The notes: a model not told the origin generated them from the sequence alone. Positions 23,605 through 34,197 are shown, counted from the first letter of the stretch. The stretch is DNA of 64,000 bases from Streptomyces sp. CA-210063 (GCF_024612015.1 NZ_CP102512.1:2418001-2482000), one strand, 5' to 3'. Made by a program: numbers and translations.

Positions 23605-25044
23605 TCAGCCGTCTTCTTCGTCCTCCTCGCCCTCCTCGCCGTCCTCGCCGTCCGGGAGAGCGGAGTTGGGGGGAAGGGGAATCGGAGACGTGCTCGTCCC
23701 GCCCGACGGAGCGGAGGTGCGTGGCGTGGATGCTGTCGGTGCCGTGGATGCCGTCGGTGCCGTGGATGCCGCAGACGCCGTGGATGCCGCAGACGCCGTC
23801 GGCGACGAGGCCGATGACGGATCGGAGTTCGACGTCCGTGACGTTTCCGCCTCGCTGTCGTCCGGCGCGAACCACGCCCTGCCGACGAGCAGGGCCATGA
23901 GGAAGATCACCGTCGCGACGACGGCACCCACCAGGACGGTCCGACGTGAGGCGAGGGGGCGCGCGTCCGGCCGTTGCCGGGCGACGCGGCGCGAACGGCT
24001 TCCCGTACGCGCGGAGGCGGACGGCAGCATGTACGTGGTCGCGGGTCCGGCTTCACCAGTCGGGCGGAGCTGACCGGGCCCGGGTCTCGGTGCCGGATCG
24101 TTCCTCGGGGGCACGGTCCGACCGTTGCTCGGGGGCACGGTCCGACCGTTGCTCGGGGGCACGGTCCGCTGCCCGGCGGTCGGTGTGGTGGCGGGCAGCG
24201 GCTCGGGGTGGCCCTGCCAGGCGCCGGTGGCGAACCACTGGGCCGCCTGCCGGGCGGTGGGCCGGTCCTCGGGCTCCTTGGCGAGCAGGCCCATCAGGTA
24301 GTTGTCGAAGGCGGGCGGCAGGTGGACGCCGAGCTCACCCGGGGGCACGGGCGGCGCGTCGAGGTGCTGGTGGAGGATCGCGATCGCGGTGTCGGCGTGG
24401 AACGGCGGTCTGCCGGTGAGGAGTTGGTAGAGCACGCAGCCCAGGGAGTACATGTCGGAGGGCGGTCCGGTGGTCCGGCCGAGGGCGCGTTCGGGGGCGA
24501 GGTAGAGGCTGGTGCCGACGATCTGCCCGGTGGCGGTGAGCGCGCCGGCCGGGTCGTCGAGGAAGCGGGCGATACCGAAGTCGCCGATCTTGAGGGCGCC
24601 GTCGGCGTCCAGGAGCAGGTTCGCGGGCTTGATGTCCCGGTGCACGATGCCCTGTTGATGGGCGGCGGCGAGCCCGGCCGCGGCCTGGGCGGCGAGGCGG
24701 GCGACCTGCCGGGCGGGCAACGCCCCTGTGGTGGAGAGGAGATGGGCGAGGCTGTCGCCCTCCACCAGCTCCATCACCAGGAACAGCCGGTCCGCGTACT
24801 CCCCGAAGTCCAGGACCCCCACCACATGGGGGTGGTTGAGCCGGCCGGCGGTCTGTGCCTCCAGGCGGAAGCGGGAGACGGCGGTGGGGTCGGACTCCTG
24901 CGCCAGCAGAAGCTTCACGGCCACGGCCCGGCCCAGCGTCTCGTCGTACGCCCGCCAGACCTCCCCCATCGCGCCCCGCCCGATCGAGACGTCCAGCCGG
25001 TATCGGCCCGCTATCAACACGTGTGTGTCTTCCTCAAGTTCCAT
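23605..25044 (-). CDS. Ser/Thr protein kinase, membrane-anchored (PknB type)
   Basis: Kinase of 479 residues. The catalytic domain (about 13-270) is complete: IGRGAMGEVW, VAVKLL, HRDIKPANLLL, DFGIAR, YLAPE. A Pro-rich linker with three RTVPPSNG-type repeats leads to one membrane segment (VGAVVATVIFLMALLVG, about residue 375) and an extracytoplasmic Ser/Thr/Ala-rich tail with TASAAS and TAPTAS hexapeptide repeats and an acidic end (DGEDGEEGEEDEEDG). There are no PASTA domains, so the ligand, if any, is unknown. Both repeats are recent and in frame. Confidence 0.93.
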   Translation of the reverse strand: MELEEDTHVLIAGRYRLDVSIGRGAMGEVWRAYDETLGRAVAVKLLLAQESDPTAVSRFRLEAQTAGRLNHPHVVGVLDFGEYADRLFLVMELVEGDSLAHLLSTTGALPARQVARLAAQAAAGLAAAHQQGIVHRDIKPANLLLDADGALKIGDFGIARFLDDPAGALTATGQIVGTSLYLAPERALGRTTGPPSDMYSLGCVLYQLLTGRPPFHADTAIAILHQHLDAPPVPPGELGVHLPPAFDNYLMGLLAKEPEDRPTARQAAQWFATGAWQGHPEPLPATTPTAGQRTVPPSNGRTVPPSNGRTVPPRNDPAPRPGPGQLRPTGEAGPATTYMLPSASARTGSRSRRVARQRPDARPLASRRTVLVGAVVATVIFLMALLVGRAWFAPDDSEAETSRTSNSDPSSASSPTASAASTASAASTAPTASTAPTASTPRTSAPSGGTSTSPIPLPPNSALPDGEDGEEGEEDEEDG

Positions 25045-25182
25045 GACGACTCGACGGCCGCAGATCAGGACTCGCCGCTCGGGCAGGGCTCACCGCTGTC
25101 ATACGGAGGGGGTGAGGGTGCCGCGGCGATCACAGCCTACCGGTGTCCGTGATCACCACGGCCGCGGCCGAAGGGACCGGCA

Positions 25183-25436
25183 TCAGACGACCGGGGTCTC
25201 GCGGTTGCCGAGGCGGCGCAGGTCGCTGAGGACCTCGGCGATGACGCCGGAAGAGGAGATCCAGGTGACGCCGGCCAGGGCGACGGCGGCGACCGGGCCC
25301 CAGCCGAGCAGCAGTGCCCTCGCGGCGCCGGTGGCGACGAACTCCTCGCTGGCCTGGAGGGGCAGGATGCCGCCGTGCCCGAAGGCGAGAGGATGATCGC
25401 CCCGAGTTCGATGAGCATGGCGGTGGTGTCGTGCAC
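25183..25436 (-). pseudogene. Cation/proton antiporter (KefB-like) remnant with internal deletions
   Basis: Pieces of one protein follow in the right order on the minus strand. MHDTTAMLIELGAIIL (N-terminal helix, GTG 25436) is followed, in another frame, by GHGGILPLQASEEFVATGA and then LLLGWGPVAAVALAGVTWIS with SDLRRLGNRETPVV, ending at TGA. In intact antiporters these are separated by long helical stretches, so at least two internal segments and the whole C-terminal part are missing. The gene is dead. It lies between the kinase and mutA. Confidence 0.62.
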
Positions 25437-25571
25437 GGGCGTCTGTCCTCGACCTGACCGGTCAGCACACCTAGTACGTGTACCCGCCCCGCTTCAAGGT
25501 CGCCTCAGGGAGGGCAAGGTCACAGCCGTGCCCTCTGCTGCTCCTTTGCGCCTCTGGCCTAGCATCCGAGC

Positions 25572-27380
25572 ATGACGGTCCTGCCTGACGACGGGCTTGA
25601 GCTGGCCGCCGAGTTCCCTGACGCGTCCCATGAGCAGTGGCAGCGCCTAGTTGCGGGCGTGCTGCGCAAATCGGGCAAGGACGTCGAGGGTGCTCAGGCC
25701 GAGGAAGCCCTGTCCACCGCGCTGGAGGACGGGCTGCGCACCCGTCCTCTCTACACCGCGCACGACACCGCGCCCCCTTCCGGCTTCCCCGGATTCGCGC
25801 CCTTCGTACGAGGAGGCCGGGCCGAGGGCAACACCGCCGGCGGCTGGGACGTACGCCAGCGCCACACGGCGGCGGACGGCGAGGCCGTGCTCGCGGACCT
25901 GGAGAACGGCGTCACCTCCCTGTGGCTGGTGCTCGGCGAGGCCGGCCTGCCGGTGTCGTCGCTCGGCCGGGTCCTCGACGGCGTCCACCTCGATCTCGCG
26001 CCGGTCGTCCTGGACGCGGGCGCCGAGGTCGAGCCCGCCGCGCGGGCGTTGCTGCGGCTGTACGCGGAGCGGGGCGTCGCCAAGGAGGCGGCGCGCGGCA
26101 ACCTGGGCGCGGACCCCCTCGGCCACGAGGCCCGTACCGGACAGACGTACGACTTCGCACCGGTCGTCGACCTCGCGCGGCTGTGCGCCGAGGAGTACCC
26201 GGGACTGCGGGCGCTGACCGTGGACGCCCTGCCGTATCACGAGGCCGGCGGCTCGGCCGCGCAGGAACTGGGCGCCTCCCTCGCGACCGGCGTCGCCTGT
26301 CTGCGGGAGCTGACCGAGGCCGGGCTCGGCGTCGAACAGGCCTGTGGACAGCTGGAGTTCCGGTACGCGGCGACCGCCGACCAGTTCCTGACGATCGCCA
26401 AGCTGCGGGCCGCGCGCCGGCTCTGGGCCCGGGTGGCCGAGGTGTGCGGGGCGCCCGCCGCCGGGGCGCAGACACAGCACGCGGTGACCTCGCCGGTGAT
26501 GATGACGCGCCGCGACCCGTGGGTGAACATGCTGCGCACGACCATCGCCACGCTGGCCGCCGGCGCGGGCGGCGCCGACTCCGTCACCGTGCTGCCCTTC
26601 GACCACACGCTCGGACTTCCGGACGCGTTCGCCCGGCGCATCGCCCGCAACACCTCCACGATCCTCATCGAGGAGTCCCACCTCGCCCGGGTGATCGACC
26701 CGGCGGGCGGCTCCTGGTACGTGGAACGGCTCACCGACGAACTCGCCCAGGCGGGCTGGGAGTTCTTCCAGCGGATCGAGGGACAGGGCGGCCAGGCGGC
26801 CGCGCTGCGGTCGGGCAACCTCGGCCAGGACCTCGCCGACACCTGGGAGGCACGCACCGGCAGGCTCGCCAAGCGGCGCGAACCGGTCACCGGCGTCAGC
26901 GAGTTCCCGCACCTGGCCGAGAAGCCGGTCGTCCGCCGGCCCGCGCCCGAGCCGCCGTCCGGCGGTCTCCCCCGCGTCAGCCGCGACGAGACGTACGAGG
27001 CGCTGCGCGCCCGCTCCGACGCCCACCTCGCCGCGACGGGCTCCCGGCCCCGCGTCTACCTGGCCGCACTCGGCCCCGCCGCCGCCCACACCGCCCGGAC
27101 GACCTTCGCCGCCAACCTCTTCCAGGCGGGCGGCATCGAACCGGTCACCGAGGGAACGTTCGAGGAGAGCGGCACGTCGGAGGTGTGCCTGTGCTCCAGC
27201 GACGCCCTCTACGAGGAGCGGGCCGCGACCGTGGCCGCCGAGCTCAAGGCAGCCGGTGCCTCGCATGTGTTCCTCGCCGGTCGGCCCGGGCAGTACACCG
27301 ACGTCGACGCGTACGTCTTCGCGGGCTGCGACGCCGTGGCCGTTCTGACCGCCACCCTCGACCGCATGGGAGTGTCCTGA
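25572..27380 (+). CDS. mutA: Methylmalonyl-CoA mutase small (alpha) subunit
   Basis: Non-B12-binding subunit of the heterodimeric mutase that interconverts methylmalonyl-CoA and succinyl-CoA. It has 602 residues, normal for Streptomyces MutA. It carries the substrate-barrel half ([56 protein letters not shown]) and a degenerate cobalamin-like C-terminal domain without the DxHxxG motif. Its TGA shares an A with the mutB ATG (TGATG), so synthesis is coupled. No cobalamin riboswitch was seen upstream. Confidence 0.95.
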   Translation: MTVLPDDGLELAAEFPDASHEQWQRLVAGVLRKSGKDVEGAQAEEALSTALEDGLRTRPLYTAHDTAPPSGFPGFAPFVRGGRAEGNTAGGWDVRQRHTAADGEAVLADLENGVTSLWLVLGEAGLPVSSLGRVLDGVHLDLAPVVLDAGAEVEPAARALLRLYAERGVAKEAARGNLGADPLGHEARTGQTYDFAPVVDLARLCAEEYPGLRALTVDALPYHEAGGSAAQELGASLATGVACLRELTEAGLGVEQACGQLEFRYAATADQFLTIAKLRAARRLWARVAEVCGAPAAGAQTQHAVTSPVMMTRRDPWVNMLRTTIATLAAGAGGADSVTVLPFDHTLGLPDAFARRIARNTSTILIEESHLARVIDPAGGSWYVERLTDELAQAGWEFFQRIEGQGGQAAALRSGNLGQDLADTWEARTGRLAKRREPVTGVSEFPHLAEKPVVRRPAPEPPSGGLPRVSRDETYEALRARSDAHLAATGSRPRVYLAALGPAAAHTARTTFAANLFQAGGIEPVTEGTFEESGTSEVCLCSSDALYEERAATVAAELKAAGASHVFLAGRPGQYTDVDAYVFAGCDAVAVLTATLDRMGVS

Positions 27381-29590
27381 TGGGAATCCCCGACTTCTCC
27401 GGGATCGAGCTGGGTTCCCCGTCCGTCGACGGCGGCGCCGACGAGTGGCGTACGGCGGTCAAGACGGCGGCCGGCGGTGACGACCCGCTGTGGGAGACCC
27501 CGGAGGGCATCCCGGTCAAGCCGCTGTACACCGGGCAGGACCTGGAGGGCCTGGACTTCCTGGGCACCTACCCGGGCATGGCCCCGTATCTGCGCGGCCC
27601 GTACCCGACGATGTACGTCAACCAGCCCTGGACGATCCGCCAGTACGCGGGCTTCTCCACGGCCGAGGAGTCCAACGCCTTCTACCGGCGCAATCTGGCG
27701 GCCGGCCAGAAGGGTCTGTCCGTCGCCTTCGACCTGCCCACGCACCGGGGCTACGACAGCGACCACCCGCGCGTGACCGGTGACGTCGGCATGGCGGGCG
27801 TGGCCATCGACTCGATCCTCGACATGCGGCAGCTCTTCGACGGCATCCCGCTGGACAGGATGACCGTGTCGATGACGATGAACGGCGCCGTGCTGCCCGT
27901 GCTCGCGCTGTACATCGTGGCGGCCGAGGAGCAGGGTGTGCCGGCGGAAAAGCTGGCGGGGACCATCCAGAACGACATCCTCAAGGAGTTCATGGTCCGC
28001 AACACCTACATCTATCCGCCGAAGCCGTCGATGCGGATCATCTCCGACATCTTCGCCTTCACCTCGCAGCGCATGCCCCGCTACAACTCCATCTCGATCT
28101 CCGGCTATCACATCCAGGAGGCGGGCGCGACGGCCGATCTGGAGCTGGCGTACACGCTCGCGGACGGGGTGGAGTACATCCGGGCGGGCCGTGAGGCGGG
28201 CCTGGACGTGGACGCGTTCGCGCCCCGGCTGTCGTTCTTCTGGGCGATCGGCATGAACTTCTTCATGGAGGTCGCCAAGCTGCGGGCGGCCCGCCTGCTG
28301 TGGGCGAAGCTGGTGAGGCAGTTCGACCCGCAGAACTCCAAGTCCCTGTCCCTGCGCACCCATTCGCAGACCTCGGGCTGGTCCCTGACCGCGCAGGACG
28401 TCTTCAACAACGTCACGCGCACCTGCGTGGAGGCGATGGCGGCCACCCAGGGCCACACCCAGTCGCTGCACACCAACGCCCTCGACGAGGCCCTCGCCCT
28501 GCCGACGGACTTCTCCGCACGCATCGCCCGCAACACCCAGCTCCTCATCCAGCAGGAGTCCGGCACGACCCGGGTCATCGACCCGTGGGGCGGCAGCGCC
28601 TACGTCGAGAAGCTCACGTACGACCTCGCCCGCCGCGCCTGGCAGCACATCCAGGAGGTCGAGCAGGCGGGCGGCATGGCCAAGGCCATCGACGCGGGCA
28701 TCCCCAAGCTGCGCATCGAGGAGGCCGCGGCCCGCACGCAGGCCCGCATCGACTCCGGGCGGCAGCCGGTCATCGGCGTCAACAAGTACCGGGTGGAGAC
28801 CGACGAGGAGATCGACGTCCTCAAGGTCGACAACTCCTCGGTCCGCACCCAGCAGATCGAGAAGCTCCGCCGACTGCGCGCGGAGCGCGACGAGCAGGCG
28901 TGCCAGGACTCGCTGGACGCGCTCACCCGGGCCGCCGGCGGTGAGGGCAACCTGCTGGAGCTGGCCGTGATCGCGGCCCGCGCCAAGGCCACCGTCGGCG
29001 AGATCTCCGACGCCCTGGAGAAGGTGTACGGCCGGCACGCGAGCCAGATCCGTACGATCTCCGGCGTGTACCGCAACGAAGCAGGCGAGTCCCCGTCCGT
29101 GGACCGCACCCGCGCGCTGGTCGACGCCTTCCAGGAGGGCGAGGGCCGTCGGCCGCGCATCCTCGTCGCCAAGATGGGCCAGGACGGCCACGACCGGGGC
29201 CAGAAGGTGATCGCCACCGCCTTCGCCGACCTCGGCTTCGACGTGGACGTCGGCCCGCTGTTCCAGACCCCGGCCGAGGTGGCCCGCCAGGCCGTCGAGG
29301 CGGACGTGCACATCGTCGGGGTCTCCTCGCTGGCCGCCGGGCACCTCACCCTCGTACCGGCGCTGAAGGAGCAGCTGGCCGAGGAGGGGCGCGGGGACAT
29401 CATGATCGTGGTCGGTGGGGTCATCCCGCCGCAGGACGTGCCCACGCTCCTGGAGATGGGTGCGGCGGCCGTGTTCCCGCCCGGGACGGTGATTCCGGAC
29501 GCGGCCCACGATCTGGTGCAGCGGTTGTCGGCCGACCTCGGGCACGACCCGGTGGAGCGGCCGTCGGGCGACCTCGGGTCCGGCCTGTGA
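27380..29590 (+). CDS. mutB: Methylmalonyl-CoA mutase large (beta) subunit, B12-binding
   Basis: Catalytic subunit of 736 residues. The substrate-binding barrel has [20 protein letters not shown] and [16 protein letters not shown] helices; the C-terminal cobalamin domain contains the base-off motif [13 protein letters not shown] (D-x-H-x-x-G) and [18 protein letters not shown]. The start ATG overlaps the mutA stop; the frame is open upstream but only as a mutA shadow. With MutA it feeds propionate, branched-chain amino acid and odd-chain fatty acid carbon into, or out of, succinyl-CoA, also the extender-unit pool for polyketides. Confidence 0.97.
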   Translation: MGIPDFSGIELGSPSVDGGADEWRTAVKTAAGGDDPLWETPEGIPVKPLYTGQDLEGLDFLGTYPGMAPYLRGPYPTMYVNQPWTIRQYAGFSTAEESNAFYRRNLAAGQKGLSVAFDLPTHRGYDSDHPRVTGDVGMAGVAIDSILDMRQLFDGIPLDRMTVSMTMNGAVLPVLALYIVAAEEQGVPAEKLAGTIQNDILKEFMVRNTYIYPPKPSMRIISDIFAFTSQRMPRYNSISISGYHIQEAGATADLELAYTLADGVEYIRAGREAGLDVDAFAPRLSFFWAIGMNFFMEVAKLRAARLLWAKLVRQFDPQNSKSLSLRTHSQTSGWSLTAQDVFNNVTRTCVEAMAATQGHTQSLHTNALDEALALPTDFSARIARNTQLLIQQESGTTRVIDPWGGSAYVEKLTYDLARRAWQHIQEVEQAGGMAKAIDAGIPKLRIEEAAARTQARIDSGRQPVIGVNKYRVETDEEIDVLKVDNSSVRTQQIEKLRRLRAERDEQACQDSLDALTRAAGGEGNLLELAVIAARAKATVGEISDALEKVYGRHASQIRTISGVYRNEAGESPSVDRTRALVDAFQEGEGRRPRILVAKMGQDGHDRGQKVIATAFADLGFDVDVGPLFQTPAEVARQAVEADVHIVGVSSLAAGHLTLVPALKEQLAEEGRGDIMIVVGGVIPPQDVPTLLEMGAAAVFPPGTVIPDAAHDLVQRLSADLGHDPVERPSGDLGSGL

Positions 29591-30579
29591 TCGATGTCGA
29601 CGCCTATGTGAAGGGTGTGCTCGACGGGAAGCGGGCGATCATCGCGCGCGCCATCACCCTCGTCGAGTCCACCCGGGCCCAGCACCGGGCACTGGCCCAG
29701 GAGTTGCTGACCGCGCTGCTGCCGCACAGCGGCCGGGCCCGGCGGATCGGGGTGAGCGGGGTGCCGGGCGTCGGCAAGTCGACGTTCATCGACGCGTTCG
29801 GCACGATGCTGACCTCGCTCGGGCACCGGGTGGCAGTGCTGGCGGTGGACCCGTCGTCGAGCCGTACGGGCGGCTCGATCCTCGGCGACAAGACCCGTAT
29901 GGAGCGCCTGGCCGTCGACCCGGCGGCCTTCGTACGGCCCTCCCCCACGGCCGGCACGCTCGGCGGGGTCGCCCAGGCCACCCGCGAGTCGATCGTGGTG
30001 ATGGAGGCGGCCGGCTACGACGTCGTGCTGGTGGAAACGGTCGGCGTCGGCCAGTCCGAGACGGCCGTCGCCAACATGGTCGACTCCTTCCTCCTCCTCA
30101 CGCTCGCCCGCACCGGCGACCAGCTCCAGGGCATCAAGAAGGGCGTCCTGGAGCTGGCCGACGTCCTCGCCGTGAACAAGGCGGACGGCCCGCACGAGCA
30201 CGACGCCCGCACGGCCGCCCGTGAGCTGGCGGGCGCCCTGCGGCTGATGCACGGCAAGGACCCGGTCTGGACGCCGCCGGTGCTGAGCTGCAGCGCCCGC
30301 GAGTCCACCGGCCTCGACACCGTCTGGGAGCGCCTGGAACAGCACCGCGCCCTCCTCGACTCCACCGGCCGCCTCGCCGCCAAGCGCCGCGACCAGCAGG
30401 TCGACTGGACCTGGTCCATGGTCCGCGACGAACTCCTCGGCCGGCTGCGCACCCATCCCGGCGTACGGTCCCTCGCGCCCGCCCTGGAACAACAGGTCCG
30501 GGACGGCGAGCTGACGGCCACGCTGGCCGCCGAACGCATCCTGGAGGCCTTCGGGACTGGGGTACGTTCACCCGGCTGA
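29587..30579 (+). CDS. meaB: Methylmalonyl-CoA mutase-associated GTPase MeaB
   Basis: P-loop GTPase that protects and reloads the mutase with cobalamin. It has 330 residues. Walker A is GVPGVGKST, switch regions include [18 protein letters not shown], the Walker B-like stretch is [12 protein letters not shown] and the base-specifying motif is VNKAD. The GTG start overlaps the mutB stop (GTGA), so mutA-mutB-meaB is one translational unit. Confidence 0.95.
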   Translation: MIDVDAYVKGVLDGKRAIIARAITLVESTRAQHRALAQELLTALLPHSGRARRIGVSGVPGVGKSTFIDAFGTMLTSLGHRVAVLAVDPSSSRTGGSILGDKTRMERLAVDPAAFVRPSPTAGTLGGVAQATRESIVVMEAAGYDVVLVETVGVGQSETAVANMVDSFLLLTLARTGDQLQGIKKGVLELADVLAVNKADGPHEHDARTAARELAGALRLMHGKDPVWTPPVLSCSARESTGLDTVWERLEQHRALLDSTGRLAAKRRDQQVDWTWSMVRDELLGRLRTHPGVRSLAPALEQQVRDGELTATLAAERILEAFGTGVRSPG

Positions 30580-30690
30580 GCGCCCCGAGTGGTGGCGGAA
30601 CGGGATCCGGCTGACGGTGGATCACGTCGGAGCCGGGTCACGTCAGCTGATGAAGCACCAGCTGCCCGGCTGTGGCGGAAGGACCATCAG

Positions 30691-31233
30691 ATGCGTTCTG
30701 CTCGCATGCTTCTGGCGACCGCGGCGGCCACCGCCGTCCTCGCCATCACCGCACCAGGCGCCTACGCCGACGGTGACAAGTGGGAGCACGAGGACCATGG
30801 CTACAGCAAGGAACACGACAAGGACAGCAGGCACGACGGACCGCGTGGCGGTGTTCACACGGGTGGCGGTGCGCTGACGTCGCTGCACAACGAGGAGGAG
30901 TGGGGCTCCGAGCGGTCCGCCAAGCAGTCGGACGGCTACAAGGGGGCCGAGTCCACGAAGGAGTCGTGGGACGGCGGCCAGGACAAGGAGTCCTGGAAGG
31001 ACGAGGGCGACAAGGAGTCGTGGAAGGGCGACCACGACAAGGGCTCCTGGAAGGACGAGAACGCCACGGAGTCCTGGAAGGGCGACCACGACAAGCCCCG
31101 CGGCGGTATGCACACCGGTGGCGGCGCGCTCGCCTCACCGGCGGCGACCGCGGGCGGTATGGCCGTCCTCGCGGTGGCCGGTACGGGCATGTACGCCCTG
31201 CGGCGCAAGAAGACCGCCGGAAGCATGGCCTGA
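30691..31233 (+). CDS. Secreted repeat protein with C-terminal membrane anchor (putative sortase-linked)
   Basis: Protein of 180 residues. A signal peptide (MLLATAAATAVLAITAPGAYA) is followed by a charged region with repeats of KESWKDEGD, KESWKGDHDK and GSWKDEN, framed by two copies of PRGGVHTGGGAL / PRGGMHTGGGAL. It ends in a hydrophobic helix (AGGMAVLAVAGTGMYAL) and RRKK, the layout of a cell-wall sorting signal. No LPxTG-like pentapeptide precedes the helix; the best candidate is HTGGG. The next gene is a class F sortase, which supports surface display. Function unknown. Confidence 0.72.
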   Translation: MRSARMLLATAAATAVLAITAPGAYADGDKWEHEDHGYSKEHDKDSRHDGPRGGVHTGGGALTSLHNEEEWGSERSAKQSDGYKGAESTKESWDGGQDKESWKDEGDKESWKGDHDKGSWKDENATESWKGDHDKPRGGMHTGGGALASPAATAGGMAVLAVAGTGMYALRRKKTAGSMA

Positions 31234-31264
31234 GCCATGTCAGGCGGCATACCTGGCGCGATAG

Positions 31265-31306
31265 CGGCCGGGCCGCCACACCCTGTGTCGTGTGGCGGCC
31301 CGGCCG
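31265..31306. terminator. Strong stem-loop terminator
   Basis: A 17-base stem with arms 31265-31281 and 31290-31306 (core GGCCGCCACAC / GTGTGGCGGCC) and an 8-base loop follows the secreted-protein stop by about 30 bases. It separates that gene from the sortase. Confidence 0.85.
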
Positions 31307-31402
31307 GCGTTCCGCAGGCCCCTCCGGCCGGCCGGCTCTCCGCCCGCCCTCCGCCCCTTCCGCCCGTCCGTCCAGCTGCCGTGCCTAGTGAGGTGGTGTC
31401 CG

Positions 31403-32086
31403 ATGGCAGCCCATCCCTCTCCCCCCGGCACCGATCCGGTGCCGACCCACCATGGCACCCGCGTCAATCTGACCGTGTTGTGTGCCGTGGCCCTCCTGCT
31501 CCTGGCGGTGAGTCTGTTCGGCGGCGAGGACTCCACGTCCGACGCCCCCCCTCCGCCGAACGCCCGGCACGCCCCGCAGGCCACCCTCGCCTCCGAGTCG
31601 GCCGCCCCCGCGAAACGCCCCGAGGAGCGGCGTCGGCCCCGGTCCAGGCCGATCCGTCTGCTCATCCCCAAGATCCGGGTGAGCGCCCCGTTCGTCCCTC
31701 TCGCCATCGACCGCTCCGGACAGCTCGAAGCCCCGCCCGCCGACGACGTCAACCTGGTCGGCTGGCACGCCGAGGGCGCCGCCCCCGGGGAGCCGGGCAC
31801 CTCGATCATCGCCGGGCACGTCGACACGGCGACCTCCCCTGCCGTCTTCGCGGGGCTCAGCGAGCTGAAGGAGGGGGATGTCTTCCACGTCGTACGCGCC
31901 GACCGCAGCAGGGCGACGTTCGTGGTCGACGGCGCGGAGACGTTCGAGAAGGACAACTTCCCCGACAGGCGGGTGTACGCCGACGCGCCCAGGCCCGAGG
32001 TGCGGCTGATCACGTGTGCGGGCGACTACGACCGTACGGCCAAGGACTACACGGAGAACCTGGTGGTCTTCGCGCATCTGACGTGA
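31403..32086 (+). CDS. Class F sortase
   Basis: Transpeptidase of 227 residues that anchors proteins or pili to peptidoglycan. An N-terminal membrane helix (LTVLCAVALLLLAVSLFGG) is followed by a Pro/Arg-rich stalk and the sortase barrel with the catalytic His in IIAGHVDT, Cys in LITCAGDYD and the Arg three residues on (DR). ATG 31403 was chosen because GTGAGGTGG lies just upstream and the helix follows. It follows the secreted repeat protein, the likely substrate. Confidence 0.9.
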   Translation: MAAHPSPPGTDPVPTHHGTRVNLTVLCAVALLLLAVSLFGGEDSTSDAPPPPNARHAPQATLASESAAPAKRPEERRRPRSRPIRLLIPKIRVSAPFVPLAIDRSGQLEAPPADDVNLVGWHAEGAAPGEPGTSIIAGHVDTATSPAVFAGLSELKEGDVFHVVRADRSRATFVVDGAETFEKDNFPDRRVYADAPRPEVRLITCAGDYDRTAKDYTENLVVFAHLT

Positions 32087-32330
32087 GGACGCGGGAGTAC
32101 CCGGGGTCCGGACGGCAGCGCGTCACCCGCGCCCAGCCGTCCGGCCCCGCACTTCGTTCAGCGTGAGCGTGAGTACGGGGACAGGGAGCGCTCCCAGCCC
32201 GTGAAGCGAACAACGAGCGACCGGCTGACCAAAAGCCGTCCTTCAAGTGGCCAAGAACGATTCAAGGGTCGGCCATGATTGATCAACGCTCGTCCATGAT
32301 TCCGCAACTTGAACGTTTGAGCGTTTAGGC

Positions 32331-32350
32331 CGGACGTACGTTCCTGTCCG
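32331..32350. promoter_or_regulatory. Promoter-proximal inverted repeat before the carbonic anhydrase
   Basis: CGGAC and GTCCG form 5-base arms 10 bases apart directly before the GTG start. AACGTTTGAGCGTTT just upstream is a second short inverted or direct repeat. No gene is seen in 32087-32349. Confidence 0.35.
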
Positions 32351-33168
32351 TGAACTCCGACGCAGCATCCAACAGAGGCGACGGCGCCGAGGCGACCGAC
32401 TCCGCCGACGCCCCGATATCCCACGTGAAGCCGCGCGGCCGGCGCTCGCTCCTGCGCGCCGCGCTGGCCGGCTCCGCGGTCCTCGGCGGCGGCCTCGCCA
32501 TCGGCGCCTTCCCGGCCGACGCCGAGCCCGTCTCCCGCTCCAACCGCTCCACCCCCACGCCCTCCGCCGCCACCCGCACGCGGCCGAGTACGCCCGAAGA
32601 GGCGCTGACGGAGCTGTCGAAGGGCAACCGCCGCTGGCGGGAACTCCACCAGCAGCACCCCGACGAGGACGCCGTGGTGCGCAGGACCCTGACGACCAGT
32701 CAGCACCCCTTCGCCCTGATCCTCGGCTGCATCGACTCCCGTGTCCCCCCGGAGCTGGTCTTCGACCAGGGCCTCGGCGACCTGATGACCGTGCGCAGCG
32801 CGGGCGAGGTGCTGGACGAGGCGGTGCTCGGCAGCGTCGCGTACGGCGTCCTGGAGCTGGACATCCCGCTGGTCATGGTGCTCGGCCACCAGTCCTGCGG
32901 TGCCGTGAAGGCGGCGGTCGCGGCGGACCAGACCGGTGAGGAACTTCCGGCCCACATCCAGTACATCGCCGACGAGATCGCCCCGGCCATCGACCACAGC
33001 GTGGAGGGTGACGCCCGGATCGCGGCGACCATCGACGCGAACGTCCGCATGGTGCGCTCCAGGCTCGACGCCGAGCCGGACCTCGCCGCCAAGGTGAAGG
33101 CGGGCAAGGTGGCCATCGTCGGCGCCCGCTACGACCTGACGACCCAGCGCGTGCACCTGCTCAAGTAA
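32350..33168 (+). CDS. Beta-carbonic anhydrase with Tat signal
   Basis: Zinc enzyme (272 residues) that interconverts CO2 and bicarbonate. The N-terminus carries a twin-Arg signal (GRRSLLRAALAGSAVLGGG), so it is likely exported. The domain from about residue 80 has the metal site CIDSRVPPE and GHQSCGAVK, that is Cys, Asp/Arg dyad, His and Cys. GTG 32350 was chosen because the Tat region follows. Most bacterial beta enzymes are cytoplasmic, so the signal is notable. It ends 17 bases before a strong terminator. Confidence 0.9.
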   Translation: MNSDAASNRGDGAEATDSADAPISHVKPRGRRSLLRAALAGSAVLGGGLAIGAFPADAEPVSRSNRSTPTPSAATRTRPSTPEEALTELSKGNRRWRELHQQHPDEDAVVRRTLTTSQHPFALILGCIDSRVPPELVFDQGLGDLMTVRSAGEVLDEAVLGSVAYGVLELDIPLVMVLGHQSCGAVKAAVAADQTGEELPAHIQYIADEIAPAIDHSVEGDARIAATIDANVRMVRSRLDAEPDLAAKVKAGKVAIVGARYDLTTQRVHLLK

Positions 33169-33185
33169 GAGGCCCTGGAAAGGGG

Positions 33186-33224
33186 AAGGCGGCCCCGGTG
33201 GACACAAGGCACCGGGGCCGCCTT
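33186..33224. terminator. Stem-loop terminator after carbonic anhydrase
   Basis: AAGGCGGCCCCGGTG (33186-33200) and its exact complement at 33210-33224 form a 15-base stem with a 9-base loop. Confidence 0.9.
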
Positions 33225-33286
33225 CGCGCCGTCTCGGCCCGGGCCGCGCCCGGCCTCTCCACTCGGCCTCGGTCTCAGCCTCGGTC

Positions 33287-33784
<498 letters not shown>

Positions 33785-33994
33785 TCATCACCCCTGCGTC
33801 GGCGCGTCGGTTCTGCCGTCCTCACTACCGGGTGCGACCCGCGCGCCCGGGGTTATGTCCGCGTCCTGTCACAGCACGTCCGGGTGCTGTCACGTCTCGC
33901 GGAACGGTCTGGCGATGAGCTCCGGGCGCGGGCATCGTCTGTGGTGCGAGGCGGTGACTCGCCGCCGGCACTCACGACGACGTGGAGGCGCGCC

Positions 33995-34183
33995 ATGTGT
34001 TCACACCAGCCCCTGTGCCCCTCGGCCCACAACTCCGACCGCGACGCCGCGCACGTCGTCGCCTTCCACCCCGAGCAGGGCTGGAACCTGCTGTGCACCG
34101 GGGCGATCGTCTTCGACGACACCGGGGAGATCCTGCCCGACGGCAGCATCGTCGCGCCGAGCCGTCTCGCCGTCGCCGCCTGA
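33995..34183 (+). CDS. DUF5999 family small protein
   Basis: Protein of 62 residues (MCSHQPLCPSAHNSDRDAAH, ... VVAFHPEQGWNLLCTGAIVF). The family of very short, Cys/His-bearing proteins is common and conserved in streptomycetes. GGAGG sits 8 bases before ATG 33995. The three cysteines and His pair (CxxxxxC...HN) could bind a metal, but this is inference. Standalone gene between two minus-strand genes. Confidence 0.8.
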   Translation: MCSHQPLCPSAHNSDRDAAHVVAFHPEQGWNLLCTGAIVFDDTGEILPDGSIVAPSRLAVAA

Positions 34184-34197
34184 CCCTCTCACGAGGG

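Noticed and set aside
25470..25571. Possible cobalamin riboswitch before mutA
   Set aside because: Only about 100 bases, with no B12-box-like sequence; mutA is probably not riboswitch-controlled here.
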